Positions 24,806 through 34,128 are shown, numbered from the stretch's first letter. The stretch is 64,000 nucleotides of DNA from Anaerolineae bacterium (GCA_020851635.1 JADZCJ010000140.1:213493-277492), one strand, 5' to 3'. Notes: generated from the letters alone by a model not told the origin. Numbers and translations are program-made.

Positions 24806-25408
24806 TTAAATCCAACGCCGTACTCGATGCGTATATTCGCGGTACACGTCGCCGTGAACCCGTGTTAAAAATTCCTCTTCCAGTCGAACCTGAACGCCGA
24901 TCAACGCAACACTCATTACTAATACCAGCAAAGTCAGCGCGTTTGGAATGACCAGAAACAAGCCGACGAGTGCCGCGACCAATCCGAGAAAAATTGGATT
25001 GCGCGATATGCCAAAGATCCCCGTTTGAACGAGCGCCGTTTTATTTGCTTTGTCGATGCCAATGCGCAACGAATTGCCCATTTGAATTTGCGCAAGAACG
25101 GTCCAAACCAGCGACGCGAGCAACAAAATCAATCCACCCGACACCAGCAGCGCGTGTTCGAGCCACAAAATGGGTGCAAGATACTCATAAAACTGCGGCG
25201 CGAATGCATAAATAATCACGGCCGCGAGCGCGAGGCTGACGACAATGCGAAACATCCGCACCACAAAATCATGGGCACTGTCCCCGCGCGTGGCGACAAA
25301 TGGGTTTACACCCGTCGCGCGCCATACCATCACCGGTCGCCACACGAACGTTGCGGCGATGAACAGCAGAAAATAAAGTGGCAGAAAAATTTGTAGTGCG
25401 TTGTCCAT
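24806..25408 (-). CDS. isoprenylcysteine carboxyl methyltransferase-like membrane protein
   Basis: From the ATG at 25408 the protein has about five membrane helices, and the C-terminal ICMT/PEMT-type motif is seen in GIFGISRNPIFLGLVAALVG and RLEEEFLTRVHGDVYREYTHRVRRW. These residues bind SAM and the substrate head group in ICMT-family enzymes. The natural substrate in bacteria is generally unknown. A GTG at 25498 would overlap the nirK stop, but the extra 30 residues would be encoded by a perfect hairpin, so the inner start is favoured. Confidence 0.82.
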   Translation of the reverse strand: MDNALQIFLPLYFLLFIAATFVWRPVMVWRATGVNPFVATRGDSAHDFVVRMFRIVVSLALAAVIIYAFAPQFYEYLAPILWLEHALLVSGGLILLLASLVWTVLAQIQMGNSLRIGIDKANKTALVQTGIFGISRNPIFLGLVAALVGLFLVIPNALTLLVLVMSVALIGVQVRLEEEFLTRVHGDVYREYTHRVRRWI

Positions 25409-25445
25409 CAGCTCAAGGACTTGCAATGATTGAGACTTCCAAGAC

Positions 25446-25480
25446 GTTTGCGCTGCCCGCGTCCCGCGGGCAGCGCAAAC
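25446..25480. repeat. perfect 16-bp inverted repeat, intercistronic hairpin
   Basis: GTTTGCGCTGCCCGCG (25446-25461) and its exact reverse complement (25465-25480) flank the 3-base loop TCC. It lies between the nirK stop and the next start and lacks a T-run, so it is more like an mRNA-stabilising or REP-type hairpin than a terminator. Confidence 0.75.
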
Positions 25481-25494
25481 ATGTTGCCTCAAGC

Positions 25495-26652
25495 TCACGG
25501 GGTCGGCTGTGGCGAGTAAATGCTATCGTCCCACGCACCTTCGACAGTTAGAAGACCCACAGCTCCTTTAGCGACCCGCCACAGGGCATGGTCAACCAGC
25601 GTGTAACTGCCCGGGACTTCGAGCTTGAGCTCAAATATGGACACTGAGCCCGGCGGCACGTACCAAGTCTCTTCATTTCGGACGAACGTTTCGGGTGAGC
25701 CGCTGTAGACTTTATCAAAGATCTCACCAATGATATGGAAATTGGATCCCACATTAGGACCGCCCACGCCAAAATAGACGCGGATCGTCTCGCCCACGCG
25801 CGCTCGGAGCGGAAAGAGCTTGGTCAGCGCATCCACGTGCCCGTTCATCGTAAAGTACTCGGGCTGCTCGGCAAGTGCCTTGGGAGTGCTGAATTCCTGG
25901 TGCCCCTTGTCGCGAAACTTGCCGTTTGTATACCAGTCACCCTGCACGACGTAATACTCGCGGTCCACTTTGGGCAGCCCACCACGCGGCTCGACGACGA
26001 TGCCGCCGTACATGCCTTGGGCGATGTGATAGTACGGCGGGGGATACGCGCAATGATAGATATACGCGCCGGCATTCAGCGCCTTGAAGGTAAAACTTTT
26101 GGTTTCTCCGGGTAAAACGTCCGTCACGGCTGCGCCACCGCCGGGTCCGTTGACTGCATGCAGGTCAATATTATGTCCTACACTGCTCGACGACGGGTTC
26201 GTCAGGGTCACCTTAACCGTATCCCCTTCCATCACGCGCAGCATGGGACCCGGCACTGTACCGTCAAACGTCCAGAAGGTGTACGTTGCGCCATCGGCGA
26301 TTTCGGCTTTGACCTCTTTGATTGTCAAATTTATTTCGACGTTTGCCGGTTCGATGCGGTTGAGTGGGGGCGCTACCTTGGCAGGATCGAGCGCTACGTT
26401 GGGTTGATCCACCGGCGCGGCAGGCTGGAGCGGCGCGACCCCGATGCGCTCCACGGCGGTTCGGATGCCCGCGTCCGGCGGCGCGCCAGCGGGCGAAGAC
26501 GCTGTAGTCGAATGGTCCATTGGCGTGGGTGTCGCGGGGACAATGGGCACTGGCGGGGTGCTGCACGCCGCCACACCCAGTCCCACGCTGGAAGCGCCCA
26601 TCAGTGCAAGAAATTTGCGCCGGTCAATCGGTCGTTTTGATTTCGAGTCCAT
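25495..26652 (-). CDS. nirK: copper-containing nitrite reductase, Tat lipoprotein
   Basis: The ATG at 26652 follows GGAGGATAAAT. Residues 1-30 combine a twin-arginine motif (DRRKFLALMG) with a lipobox (GVAAC). Two cupredoxin domains follow. GHNIDLHA gives the type 1 His, the catalytic Asp and a type 2 His. YIYHCAYPPPYYHIAQGMYG gives the type 2 His and the type 1 Cys, His and Met. NFHIIGEIFD and LVDHAL complete the type 2 and catalytic His set. All ligands of NirK are present, so it should reduce nitrite to NO outside the cell membrane. The surrounding genes provide copper handling. Confidence 0.93.
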   Translation of the reverse strand: MDSKSKRPIDRRKFLALMGASSVGLGVAACSTPPVPIVPATPTPMDHSTTASSPAGAPPDAGIRTAVERIGVAPLQPAAPVDQPNVALDPAKVAPPLNRIEPANVEINLTIKEVKAEIADGATYTFWTFDGTVPGPMLRVMEGDTVKVTLTNPSSSSVGHNIDLHAVNGPGGGAAVTDVLPGETKSFTFKALNAGAYIYHCAYPPPYYHIAQGMYGGIVVEPRGGLPKVDREYYVVQGDWYTNGKFRDKGHQEFSTPKALAEQPEYFTMNGHVDALTKLFPLRARVGETIRVYFGVGGPNVGSNFHIIGEIFDKVYSGSPETFVRNEETWYVPPGSVSIFELKLEVPGSYTLVDHALWRVAKGAVGLLTVEGAWDDSIYSPQPTP

Positions 26653-26733
26653 ATTTATCCTCCGTTTATAGTCGCTGGTTTGCATCCGAGTCAATCGCAC
26701 TGAAACGCAATTGGTTGGTGAGCAAACGCGCCT

Positions 26734-28980
26734 TCATGGCGTCGGCGTCTGCGCGGGCGCAAGTTCCGCCACCAGCGCGCGCAAGACCGAATCGTAAATC
26801 ACCATGTTGAACTCTTGCGTGACACGCTCGGACAAGCTTGCCAGCAATTCGTCATGTCGGTCGTGCGTCATTTTTTCTCGAATCGCCTCTTTTGCCTGCT
26901 CGAACGGTACGAGCTGCGGCTCACTGCGCTCGATCACTTGTACAATGTACAGACTGTCGCCGTACAAGAACGGCGGGCTAATTTCATTGACACCGAGCGA
27001 CAGGACTTGCTCGTGAAATGGGTGATCGCTCATTTCAACCAATTCGTCGAATCCTTCGCCGACCCAGCCGTCGAGTTCTCCCCCTTTTGCTGCTGACTCT
27101 TGGTCTTCCGAATACTCACCTGCGATCGTCGCAAACTCTGCACCTTGCTGGAAGGGGCCGGGCAAAAGTTTGCGATACGCCTCGATTGCCCTTTCCTCCG
27201 CCCGTTTTTCTTCATCCTCAGTTTGCCCCAATCCAATGCGAATGTAACGAATCCGCGATTCGGGCGGCTTGACGAGACGTGCTCGATTTGCATCATAGAA
27301 TTTTTGGAGTTCCTCATCACTGATCTCGATCTGATCATCCACATTTTCTTGATGATACATCTGCTTTAACACATCGAGGCGTGTCTCTTCCAGTTCGTCT
27401 TTGTTCTTGACATCCAACAAGCGGTCATAAGTGTCCTCGACAACGAGCAAGCGCGTGATCAAATCTTCCGCGAGGCGTTTACGCCCTTCCGCACCCTCAT
27501 AGCTGATGCGCACATCCGGTGGCAGTTCCTCATATTCTTTATAAAATTGTTCGAGTGAATACCGCTGTCCCTTGATCGTGAACAATGTTTTCGCGCCATT
27601 TGTCTTGAACCACTCGTCTGTTTTTTGTTGCCGCACCAATTCAAGAATTTCTAGCCGCGCGCTCGCAAACGCTGCAATCCGTTCGGGCTGCAATTCGCGC
27701 AGGCGCACAATCGAAAATACGGCGTCGTCATCAGTAATCACATCGCTCACTTCGTCGGGCTGCATCCCCCACACGGTCGTTTGCCAATCGACGCTGCGCG
27801 TGCCGCTCACCACGGTTGTCGCCGTGAACACGTTCGTCCCTGTGATTTCTTGGGACGCTTCCACAAAGCTCGCTCCCGAACGAATACGGAGTAGCGCTGC
27901 GTCCGCGCGGCGGCGGGCGTCCGCTTCGTCAGCCTCAATTGGGATTTCGAGCTCGTCCACCACGCCCTGCGAAGGCAATTCGAATTGTTCGCGGTTTGTT
28001 TGATAGTACTGCGTCAGATCGTCTTCGGAAGGGTCAGGCACATCCAGCAGGGCGAGATCTTTTGAAATCGACGCGTTCGCTTTCAAGCGATCAATATATT
28101 CCTGGATGTAAGAGTTTTCGCGTTGGCTTGCCAACTGATCGCGAATTTCCTGACGCACTTCGTCGAGCGTTCTGCCTTGAAATTGGTCCCGATTCTGTTG
28201 ATAGTACGCTTGAATTTCGCTTTCTAGCACGGGAATCTCACTCGTGTGCATTTGGGAGTGGAGCGAATCGAGGTTCAATTCTTCCGTAATGTGCTGCATC
28301 GTGTGGCTGAACGTCTCTTGCGCGTCCACCTTACGTTCCGCCGCCCAGCGGCGGATTAATTCGTCCAGGACCATTTCTTGCGCCAACGCGCGCAAGTTTT
28401 CGAATGTTCGTACCTGTTCCCGGGCTTGTTCCGGGACGAGCACCGCGAGGTGCGCGAGCAATTGATCGCGCGTAATTTGTCCCTCATTAAACGACGCGAC
28501 AACGTCGGGTGCTGGCGGCTTGGGTGCAAGCAGTTCCTCCACTTGCGCTGTAAGGGAGGGAAAAAAGAGAATCGCAAGCATGCCCAACGTGATGATGGTG
28601 ACAGCAGCCATGCCGAGGCGGCTTGCCCAGCGCGACCATTGGGTTGGCGGCGCGAGCGTTTCGCTCTGCGCTTCAATCGGCTCAAACGAGGTTAACGGGT
28701 CAGCATCGGAGGATGGGATTTTGCCGGTTGGTTCCGCGTGGGCGCCGATTTCGCCTTTTGCGATTGCTTCAGACCATGTAACCGATTCCGTCGCCGATGC
28801 GCTCTCGACGGATGTCCCCCGTGTGTCCGCGCCTATTTCCGCGAGCGGCGTGTGCGCTTCGTTTAGGTCCGCAGCGACATCCACGCGCGTTTCAACTTCT
28901 GGGACCTGCCCGGGCGGCGCGGGAGTGCCGCGCACCGAGTTTACGATATCAGACCAAACTTGTTTCCAACTTTCGTGCAT
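26734..28980 (-). CDS. membrane-anchored SurA/PpiC-type peptidyl-prolyl isomerase
   Basis: The 748-residue protein has a charged cytoplasmic part, one membrane helix near residue 125 (MAAVTIITLGMLAILFFPSL) and a large extracytoplasmic region. SurA N-like helices (VVASFNEGQITRDQLLAHLAVL) are followed by two parvulin-like regions. The second (IRYIRIGLGQTEDEEKRAEERAIEAYRKLL...GGELDGWVGEGFDELV...NEISPPFLYGDSLYIVQVIER) is a good PpiC match. It is a foldase or chaperone for exported proteins. It follows three SPFH genes and precedes nirK, forming an envelope quality-control cluster. Confidence 0.85.
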   Translation of the reverse strand: MHESWKQVWSDIVNSVRGTPAPPGQVPEVETRVDVAADLNEAHTPLAEIGADTRGTSVESASATESVTWSEAIAKGEIGAHAEPTGKIPSSDADPLTSFEPIEAQSETLAPPTQWSRWASRLGMAAVTIITLGMLAILFFPSLTAQVEELLAPKPPAPDVVASFNEGQITRDQLLAHLAVLVPEQAREQVRTFENLRALAQEMVLDELIRRWAAERKVDAQETFSHTMQHITEELNLDSLHSQMHTSEIPVLESEIQAYYQQNRDQFQGRTLDEVRQEIRDQLASQRENSYIQEYIDRLKANASISKDLALLDVPDPSEDDLTQYYQTNREQFELPSQGVVDELEIPIEADEADARRRADAALLRIRSGASFVEASQEITGTNVFTATTVVSGTRSVDWQTTVWGMQPDEVSDVITDDDAVFSIVRLRELQPERIAAFASARLEILELVRQQKTDEWFKTNGAKTLFTIKGQRYSLEQFYKEYEELPPDVRISYEGAEGRKRLAEDLITRLLVVEDTYDRLLDVKNKDELEETRLDVLKQMYHQENVDDQIEISDEELQKFYDANRARLVKPPESRIRYIRIGLGQTEDEEKRAEERAIEAYRKLLPGPFQQGAEFATIAGEYSEDQESAAKGGELDGWVGEGFDELVEMSDHPFHEQVLSLGVNEISPPFLYGDSLYIVQVIERSEPQLVPFEQAKEAIREKMTHDRHDELLASLSERVTQEFNMVIYDSVLRALVAELAPAQTPTP

Positions 28981-29021
28981 ACTTGCACCTTACTTTCACT
29001 GCAAAGCGGAGTGATGCGCCC

Positions 29022-30212
29022 TTACGGCTGCGGCAGACTCTGCGGGGGCGGCGCGTCATTTCCATTCTCCGACGCGCCATTGCTGCCACTGGAATTTCCG
29101 AACAATCGCAAATTGAACGTACTGCCGTTTTTAACATCCACGACATAGGTTTGGACACGCGGCAAAATTAGGTCGAGTGTTTCCAGGTAGAGGCGATAGC
29201 GTGTCAGTTCAGAACCGTAAATCTGGGTGCTTTTTTGATATTCTTGCAGCACAGCGTTGAATGCCTGCGCGCCGCCTTGCGCGCGCCCTATGGCGTCGCT
29301 TTGGTAGGCCTGCGCCTGGCTCAAAACATTTTGTGCCTGTCCACGCGCTTCGGGAATGATGCTGTTGGCATATCCCTGCGCTTCGTTCACGGCGCGTGTT
29401 TTGTCTTCGCGTGCGGACGATACATCCCGAAACGCGTTCGCAACTTCATCCGGGGGATATGCTTTTTGCAAACTCAAGCCGACAATCTGGAGTCCGCTGT
29501 TGTACGCATCCAATTGTTTTTGCGCTTCCGCGCGAATCCCATCTTGATATGCCTGACGTTCGCTGGTCAGGATCGCATCCACGCCGCGTGTGACGGTGAG
29601 CTGCGTCACTGCATAGCGCACTGCGTCGCGCACGAGGCGATACGGCGCATAGCGCGAATTGAACAGGTAAGCGACAGGATCGCTCACCTGATACTGGACG
29701 ATTAATTCGACGTCAATCACGTTCGTGTCGCCCGTGATCGCTTGCAGTTTTTCCGGCTTTTCGGGGTGATCGGGATGCTCGGGTTCCGCCTCGGTCAAAC
29801 AGACGCTCTCACGGCGTACTTCACCTACGTTCACAATGTCCACCTGGTCAACGGGCCAGGGTAAACGATAATGCAGCCCTTCGCCTTGCGGAGGAGACAT
29901 GACCGCGCCGAAACGCCGCACGACTGCGGCTTCGCCCGGTGCGACAACGTACACCCCCGACAATAGATACACCAGAATGAGCAGCGCGATCACGCCGAAT
30001 ACAATGCCCCGTTTTGGCAAATTGCCGATCGCGCTGCGCATGTCGCCCGCCGCATCGCCGCCTATAGTGGCGATGCTTGCCAACGCACCACGCGCAATGT
30101 TGCCAAGCACGCGGATCGCGGGCAGTGGCCCTTGGGGCGATTTTTCACCGTCCCCTGATTCAGGTTCCGCGCGTGGCTCGGTGCTTGGCGTCATTGGTTC
30201 TTGTTCACTCAT
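29022..30212 (-). CDS. hflK: SPFH/band 7 protein, HflK-like
   Basis: The 396-residue protein has a Pro/Glu-rich cytoplasmic start, a membrane helix (GIVFGVIALLILVYLLSGVYVV), then a band 7 domain starting APGEAAVVRRFGAVM, with the HflK pattern GLHYRLPWPVDQVDIV. An Ala/Gln-rich coiled coil follows (VNEAQGYANSIIPEARGQAQNVLSQAQAYQ). HflK with HflC forms a cage around the FtsH protease. It follows the HflC gene by 9 bp. A third, fused HflK-like gene is upstream. Confidence 0.88.
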   Translation of the reverse strand: MSEQEPMTPSTEPRAEPESGDGEKSPQGPLPAIRVLGNIARGALASIATIGGDAAGDMRSAIGNLPKRGIVFGVIALLILVYLLSGVYVVAPGEAAVVRRFGAVMSPPQGEGLHYRLPWPVDQVDIVNVGEVRRESVCLTEAEPEHPDHPEKPEKLQAITGDTNVIDVELIVQYQVSDPVAYLFNSRYAPYRLVRDAVRYAVTQLTVTRGVDAILTSERQAYQDGIRAEAQKQLDAYNSGLQIVGLSLQKAYPPDEVANAFRDVSSAREDKTRAVNEAQGYANSIIPEARGQAQNVLSQAQAYQSDAIGRAQGGAQAFNAVLQEYQKSTQIYGSELTRYRLYLETLDLILPRVQTYVVDVKNGSTFNLRLFGNSSGSNGASENGNDAPPPQSLPQP

Positions 30213-30221
30213 GGTTCCCCT

Positions 30222-31151
30222 TTACGGCGCGGGCGATTCAATCGTCACGGTGCGCGTTGCCGGCACAGATGCAGCGACCGAACTTGGATTGAGATATTGC
30301 AAGAGTTCCGAATCGGACGGCAAAATCAGAGTCGTGTTGGCGTCAATAATCGTTTGATACGATTGTAGCGTTCGAAGGAAGCGATAAAAATCGGGGTCTT
30401 TTTGGAACGCGTCGGCGTAAATGCGAATGGCTTGGGCATCCGCGTTGCCGCGAATTTCTTCGGATTCCTGCTGTGCGTCCGCAAGGATTTGCGCCCTGTC
30501 CGCGTCCGCTTTCGCCCGAATCTTTGCCGCTTCTTCGGTGCCCTCGGAACGCAATTGCCGCGCAATTGCTTCGCGCTCCGCCTTCATCCGTTGGTACACG
30601 CTGTTCAAGTTGGCTTCCGGAAAGGTTAATTGTTTCACACGCACATCACTGACGGTAAAGCCATATGGCGCGGTGCGGCTCGCCGCGCCGTCGCGCACCC
30701 TTTGACTCACGTTCGCGAGTTTGATCTGTGCCGCGTCTACGGTGGCGAGCTGTGCGAGTTCGACTTGGCCGACGGCAACGCCAAATTCGGCGGCGAGAAT
30801 GTCCGCCAAGCGCCGCGACGCACCATCCGCGTCACGGGTGCTCTTGTAAAAGAGGAGCGGGTCTTGAACTTGCCAAGTTGCGTATGCTTCGACGACAATG
30901 TTCTTTTTGTCGGACGTCAACAGTTCGGTTTTCGGCAGGTTAAAGACTTGAAGCTGCCGATTGATTCGCAGCACGCTTTGAATCGGATCAGGCAGTTTGG
31001 CGTACAGCCCCGCGTCCGTGATGGCGCGTACCGGTTGTCCGAATTGTGTAACAACGGCGTATTCGGTGGTGTCCACTTGGAACAGCACAAGCGTCACGCC
31101 GACAATCGCGGCGGCGATGACAATCCAGGGAATCCAGCGGGACCATTTCAT
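30222..31151 (-). CDS. hflC: SPFH/band 7 protein, HflC-like
   Basis: The 309-residue protein has one N-terminal membrane helix (WIPWIVIAAAIVGVTLVLFQV), then TTEYAVVTQFGQPVRAITDAGLYAKLPDPIQSVLRINRQLQVFNLP, the band 7 start as in HflC. The motif KNIVVEAYATWQVQDPLLFYKSTRD and the HflC-typical coiled coil ending AIRIYADAFQKDPDFYRFLRTLQSYQ leave little doubt. It partners HflK to modulate FtsH. It lies between two HflK-like genes with gaps of 33 and 9 bp. Confidence 0.9.
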   Translation of the reverse strand: MKWSRWIPWIVIAAAIVGVTLVLFQVDTTEYAVVTQFGQPVRAITDAGLYAKLPDPIQSVLRINRQLQVFNLPKTELLTSDKKNIVVEAYATWQVQDPLLFYKSTRDADGASRRLADILAAEFGVAVGQVELAQLATVDAAQIKLANVSQRVRDGAASRTAPYGFTVSDVRVKQLTFPEANLNSVYQRMKAEREAIARQLRSEGTEEAAKIRAKADADRAQILADAQQESEEIRGNADAQAIRIYADAFQKDPDFYRFLRTLQSYQTIIDANTTLILPSDSELLQYLNPSSVAASVPATRTVTIESPAP

Positions 31152-31184
31152 GAGACATACTCCTTACGTTGAAAATAAGCGGAA

Positions 31185-32726
31185 TTATTGGTTCGGCAAG
31201 GCGGGAAAAGTTTGTGGCGCGTCGTTGCCTGTGAGCCAGAGATCTGTGGAATCGAGTTGAACGCGCGGATCGAGAATAAATTTGCGCGGAGTCGCCAGCG
31301 CGCGCTCGGCGGCTTCCAAATACAATCGCAAACGCGTCACCGCGGGCGCACTCGCATACGCTCCTTCGCGGGCAAGAAAGCGATTGGCTTCGCCTGTTGC
31401 GCGTGCGATTTTGTCCGATTGATACGCGTTCGCTCCCTGGATCAACGTCTCTGCATCGCCGCGGGCGACGGGAACGATTTCGTTTTGATAGGCGAGGGCT
31501 TCATTCACAAACGTATTCTTGTCCTCGCGCGCGCTTGCCACATCGCGGAATGCCGCAGCGACAGCTTCAGGCGGATTGCTTTCCAGGAGCTGCACATCCA
31601 CCGCGCGCAAGCCGGCGTTGTACCCTTGCAAGGTATCCTGCAAGACCCGGAGCGCGCCCTGTTGAATCGCTGCCTTATCCGTCGTCAAGAGCGCGTCTAC
31701 GCTTTTCTCGGCGACGACCTGACGCATCGCCGCTTCTGCGGCTTGACGCACTGTGTCGTCGGGCTTGACCATTTGAAATAAATACGCCGCAGGGTCGTCC
31801 ACAACGTAATGTGCACCCACGCGCACATTTACCAGACTTTGATCTCCGGTCATCATCAGCGCTGCCTTCGTTTCTACGCGGCGCACAGCGGATGGATTGA
31901 CAAAATCCGCCCGGTCAACTGGCCATGGGAACCGATATTGCAGACCGGGCCCGTTCGGGGGACTAACAACTTGTCCAAAATGACGGACGACGGCGACCTG
32001 ATCGGCCGGGACAGTGTAAATGCCTGTGAGCAAATACAACACCGCAAACATTGCGAGGGCGCCGAGCGCGAGGCGCCGCCAATTCCCCGGCGAATGTTCC
32101 GCGTGTTCGTCAATTTCTAACGCGCGCTGCGCGCGCAATGCCGCAATCGCGTCGCGCAAAATTTCGTACGCCGTGTATACAACGAACAAAACGACAACAA
32201 CCGCTGCCGCGCGATCCAGGTTTGGTAAGCCCAGCGCAGACCCGGCCAGACCTGCAACGACGATGATGCTCGCGTACAAGTCAATGCGCGCGTGATAGCC
32301 GCTGGCAATGAGCGCAGGCGAATTGGTCTCCTTGCCAACATAGAGTTTGTAGCGCGAGGTGAACCATGCAACGAGGACGGTGAGAATCGCGGCGAAGGTG
32401 ACAGGAAGTAGATTTTTCAATTCGACATCGCCGCCCTGCATCACTTCACGGAAAATGTCGAACGCGGCGTACAGCATAAAGAGGCCGACGACAACGGCAA
32501 GGAGGTTTTCAATCATCGCGGCGGCGTTGCGCCGCTGCACGCTCGCGGTACGCGCGAGCAGCAGCCCGACGAGAATAAAGACGCCGAGAAACAGATCGCC
32601 GAACGAATGGACGGCGCCCGCTTGCAGCGACAAACTGCCCGACGCATTCGCCAGCCAGAACTTCACGGCGACAAGTAGTGCGTCAATAAAGAGTGTAATC
32701 AGAATGGTGCGTTCTTTACGATTCAT
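31185..32726 (-). CDS. cation diffusion facilitator fused to an HflK-type SPFH domain
   Basis: Residues 1-200 are a CDF transporter unit with about six membrane helices. The metal-site pairs HSFGD (His40, Asp44) and HARID (His145, Asp149) are intact, as in Zn-type CDF proteins. In place of the usual cytoplasmic CDF domain a further membrane helix (ALGALAMFAVLYLLTGIYTV) leads into a full band 7 domain (VPADQVAVVRHFGQVVSPPN, GLQYRFPWPVDRADFVN) and coiled coil ending near residue 513. The frame is continuous, so this is not two misjoined genes. The product may couple metal transport to an FtsH-controlling SPFH assembly. It heads the HflC/HflK/SurA operon. Confidence 0.88.
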   Translation of the reverse strand: MNRKERTILITLFIDALLVAVKFWLANASGSLSLQAGAVHSFGDLFLGVFILVGLLLARTASVQRRNAAAMIENLLAVVVGLFMLYAAFDIFREVMQGGDVELKNLLPVTFAAILTVLVAWFTSRYKLYVGKETNSPALIASGYHARIDLYASIIVVAGLAGSALGLPNLDRAAAVVVVLFVVYTAYEILRDAIAALRAQRALEIDEHAEHSPGNWRRLALGALAMFAVLYLLTGIYTVPADQVAVVRHFGQVVSPPNGPGLQYRFPWPVDRADFVNPSAVRRVETKAALMMTGDQSLVNVRVGAHYVVDDPAAYLFQMVKPDDTVRQAAEAAMRQVVAEKSVDALLTTDKAAIQQGALRVLQDTLQGYNAGLRAVDVQLLESNPPEAVAAAFRDVASAREDKNTFVNEALAYQNEIVPVARGDAETLIQGANAYQSDKIARATGEANRFLAREGAYASAPAVTRLRLYLEAAERALATPRKFILDPRVQLDSTDLWLTGNDAPQTFPALPNQ

Positions 32727-32871
32727 AAGCGCATCGCTTGCCCGGCAGGCCCTTTCTGTTAAATTTGAATCGTTGTGCGTTCAGTCCTGAATTGAACATC
32801 ACATGTCTCGCGCGCCGATACTGTGCGGTCACAGACGCAGCGAGAGTGAAGTTTGCAAGGCTCATGGATTT

Positions 32872-33528
32872 TTACGGTGCGGGTGTCGGCATCGAATGAT
32901 CCATCGGCATCGGTGTTACTTCAGGCAGCGGCGCGCTGCCTGATTTTTCCAACAATCCCTTCATATAATCGATTTCTGCCTGCTGCCCTTTGACAATGTT
33001 GTCCGCGAGACGTTTGACAATGGGCTGGGAGCCCTTTTGCAATTCCTCTTGCGCCATTGTCACGCCGCCTTCGTGATGACGAATCATTACCGTGAGAAAT
33101 TGCTTTTCGAGTGCGGGGGAGGGCAGGGTTTTCAACGCGTTCACTTGTTCCTGCGTCGCCATGCCCATCATGTTTGCGGCTTGTCCGATCGGCGCGGCCG
33201 CTGGCTGTCCCCACATTTCGAGCCAGCCTTGCATCATGCCAATTTGGCCTTGTTGCGAAAGCATGATGTCGTACGCCATTGTTTTCAAGCCTTCGTCGTT
33301 CGTGCGGTCATGCAAATAGGTTGCCATTTCCACCGCTTGCGAATGATGTACGGTCATGTTTTGTGCAAAAGCAATATCGGCGCTCGAGACGCTGGGTTGG
33401 AAGAAGCGCGCGATCAGAAACCCAAGCCCGAACGCGGCGAGGACACCAACGATTCCGAGTGCCCACCACACGCGATTCGTTCTCGCTTCTTGCTCTTCCA
33501 ACGGCGCTTGATCTGAATGGTCTTCCAT
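32872..33528 (-). CDS. DUF305 protein, membrane anchored
   Basis: The ATG at 33528 has GAGGAA at good spacing. After a membrane helix (VWWALGIVGVLAAFGLGFLIARFF) the DUF305 domain reads DIAFAQNMTVHHSQAVEMATYL and, in the second half, FLTVMIRHHEGGVTMAQEEL. Each half keeps the His pair and Met that make this ferritin-like family resemble copper or metal binders. The C-terminus PMPMDHSMPTPAP is Met/His-rich, as in periplasmic copper proteins. It is coupled to the DUF3105 gene, whose stop lies 9 bp inside. Confidence 0.88.
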   Translation of the reverse strand: MEDHSDQAPLEEQEARTNRVWWALGIVGVLAAFGLGFLIARFFQPSVSSADIAFAQNMTVHHSQAVEMATYLHDRTNDEGLKTMAYDIMLSQQGQIGMMQGWLEMWGQPAAAPIGQAANMMGMATQEQVNALKTLPSPALEKQFLTVMIRHHEGGVTMAQEELQKGSQPIVKRLADNIVKGQQAEIDYMKGLLEKSGSAPLPEVTPMPMDHSMPTPAP

Positions 33529-33536
33529 GCGATTCC

Positions 33537-34109
33537 TCATCCTAAAGGCGTTCCAAGCCCGCCGGCGCATGTTGCGCCGCGCTCAGGTGTAAAAGGTCCA
33601 TTCTGGTACGTCGAAATAAAGTTGGGTAAGCGAGGGTCATTCGCGTTGTTCATTTTGATCTGCGCACCCCACCCGCTCGCGGCAATCGCCGAGGGCAAGT
33701 CCTCAAACGGCGAGAGCAAAACGTAACGCTGCCCGCGCGCGAGATTTTGCAATTGGCTAACCTGGTCGGCAGGCAAATCGGGTTGATATGTAATCCATAG
33801 TGCCCCATGTTCCATCGAATGAACTGCATTTTCATTGCGAAGCGGCTGGTCATAGATGCCGCAGTTCTGCCAGACCGGATTATGTTCCCCACCAACCGGA
33901 GGGGTTTGCGCGTACGTCACTGCCTCGTCGGTGTGCCCTGCAGAGACGCTGGGAAAAATCTCAATCCCTTCTATCGGTCTCGTTTGTGTGGCAGAGAAAA
34001 GCAAGGTGCCCAGGAATACAAGTGCCACGATGCCTAATCCAATCCACAACCAGGGAATTTGCCGTGTCTGCCGTGCGGCTTGCGCGCGATTTTTATTTGC
34101 TCTAGTCAT
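33537..34109 (-). CDS. DUF3105 protein, membrane anchored
   Basis: The 190-residue protein has a basic start, one membrane helix (WLWIGLGIVALVFLGTLLFSA) and the DUF3105 domain: PPVGGEHNPVWQNCGIYDQPL and AVHSMEHGALWITYQPDLP. Conserved His, Cys and Glu suggest a metal site, but the function is unknown. RBS AAGGAGG. It is followed with overlap by the DUF305 gene, a pairing consistent with copper metabolism. Confidence 0.88.
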   Translation of the reverse strand: MTRANKNRAQAARQTRQIPWLWIGLGIVALVFLGTLLFSATQTRPIEGIEIFPSVSAGHTDEAVTYAQTPPVGGEHNPVWQNCGIYDQPLRNENAVHSMEHGALWITYQPDLPADQVSQLQNLARGQRYVLLSPFEDLPSAIAASGWGAQIKMNNANDPRLPNFISTYQNGPFTPERGATCAGGLGTPLG

Positions 34110-34128
34110 TTGCTCCTCCTTATCTTGA

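Noticed and set aside
25409..25498. GTG start at 25498 for the ICMT-like gene
   Set aside because: The extra 30 residues are encoded by the perfect hairpin at 25446-25480 and match no family N-terminus.
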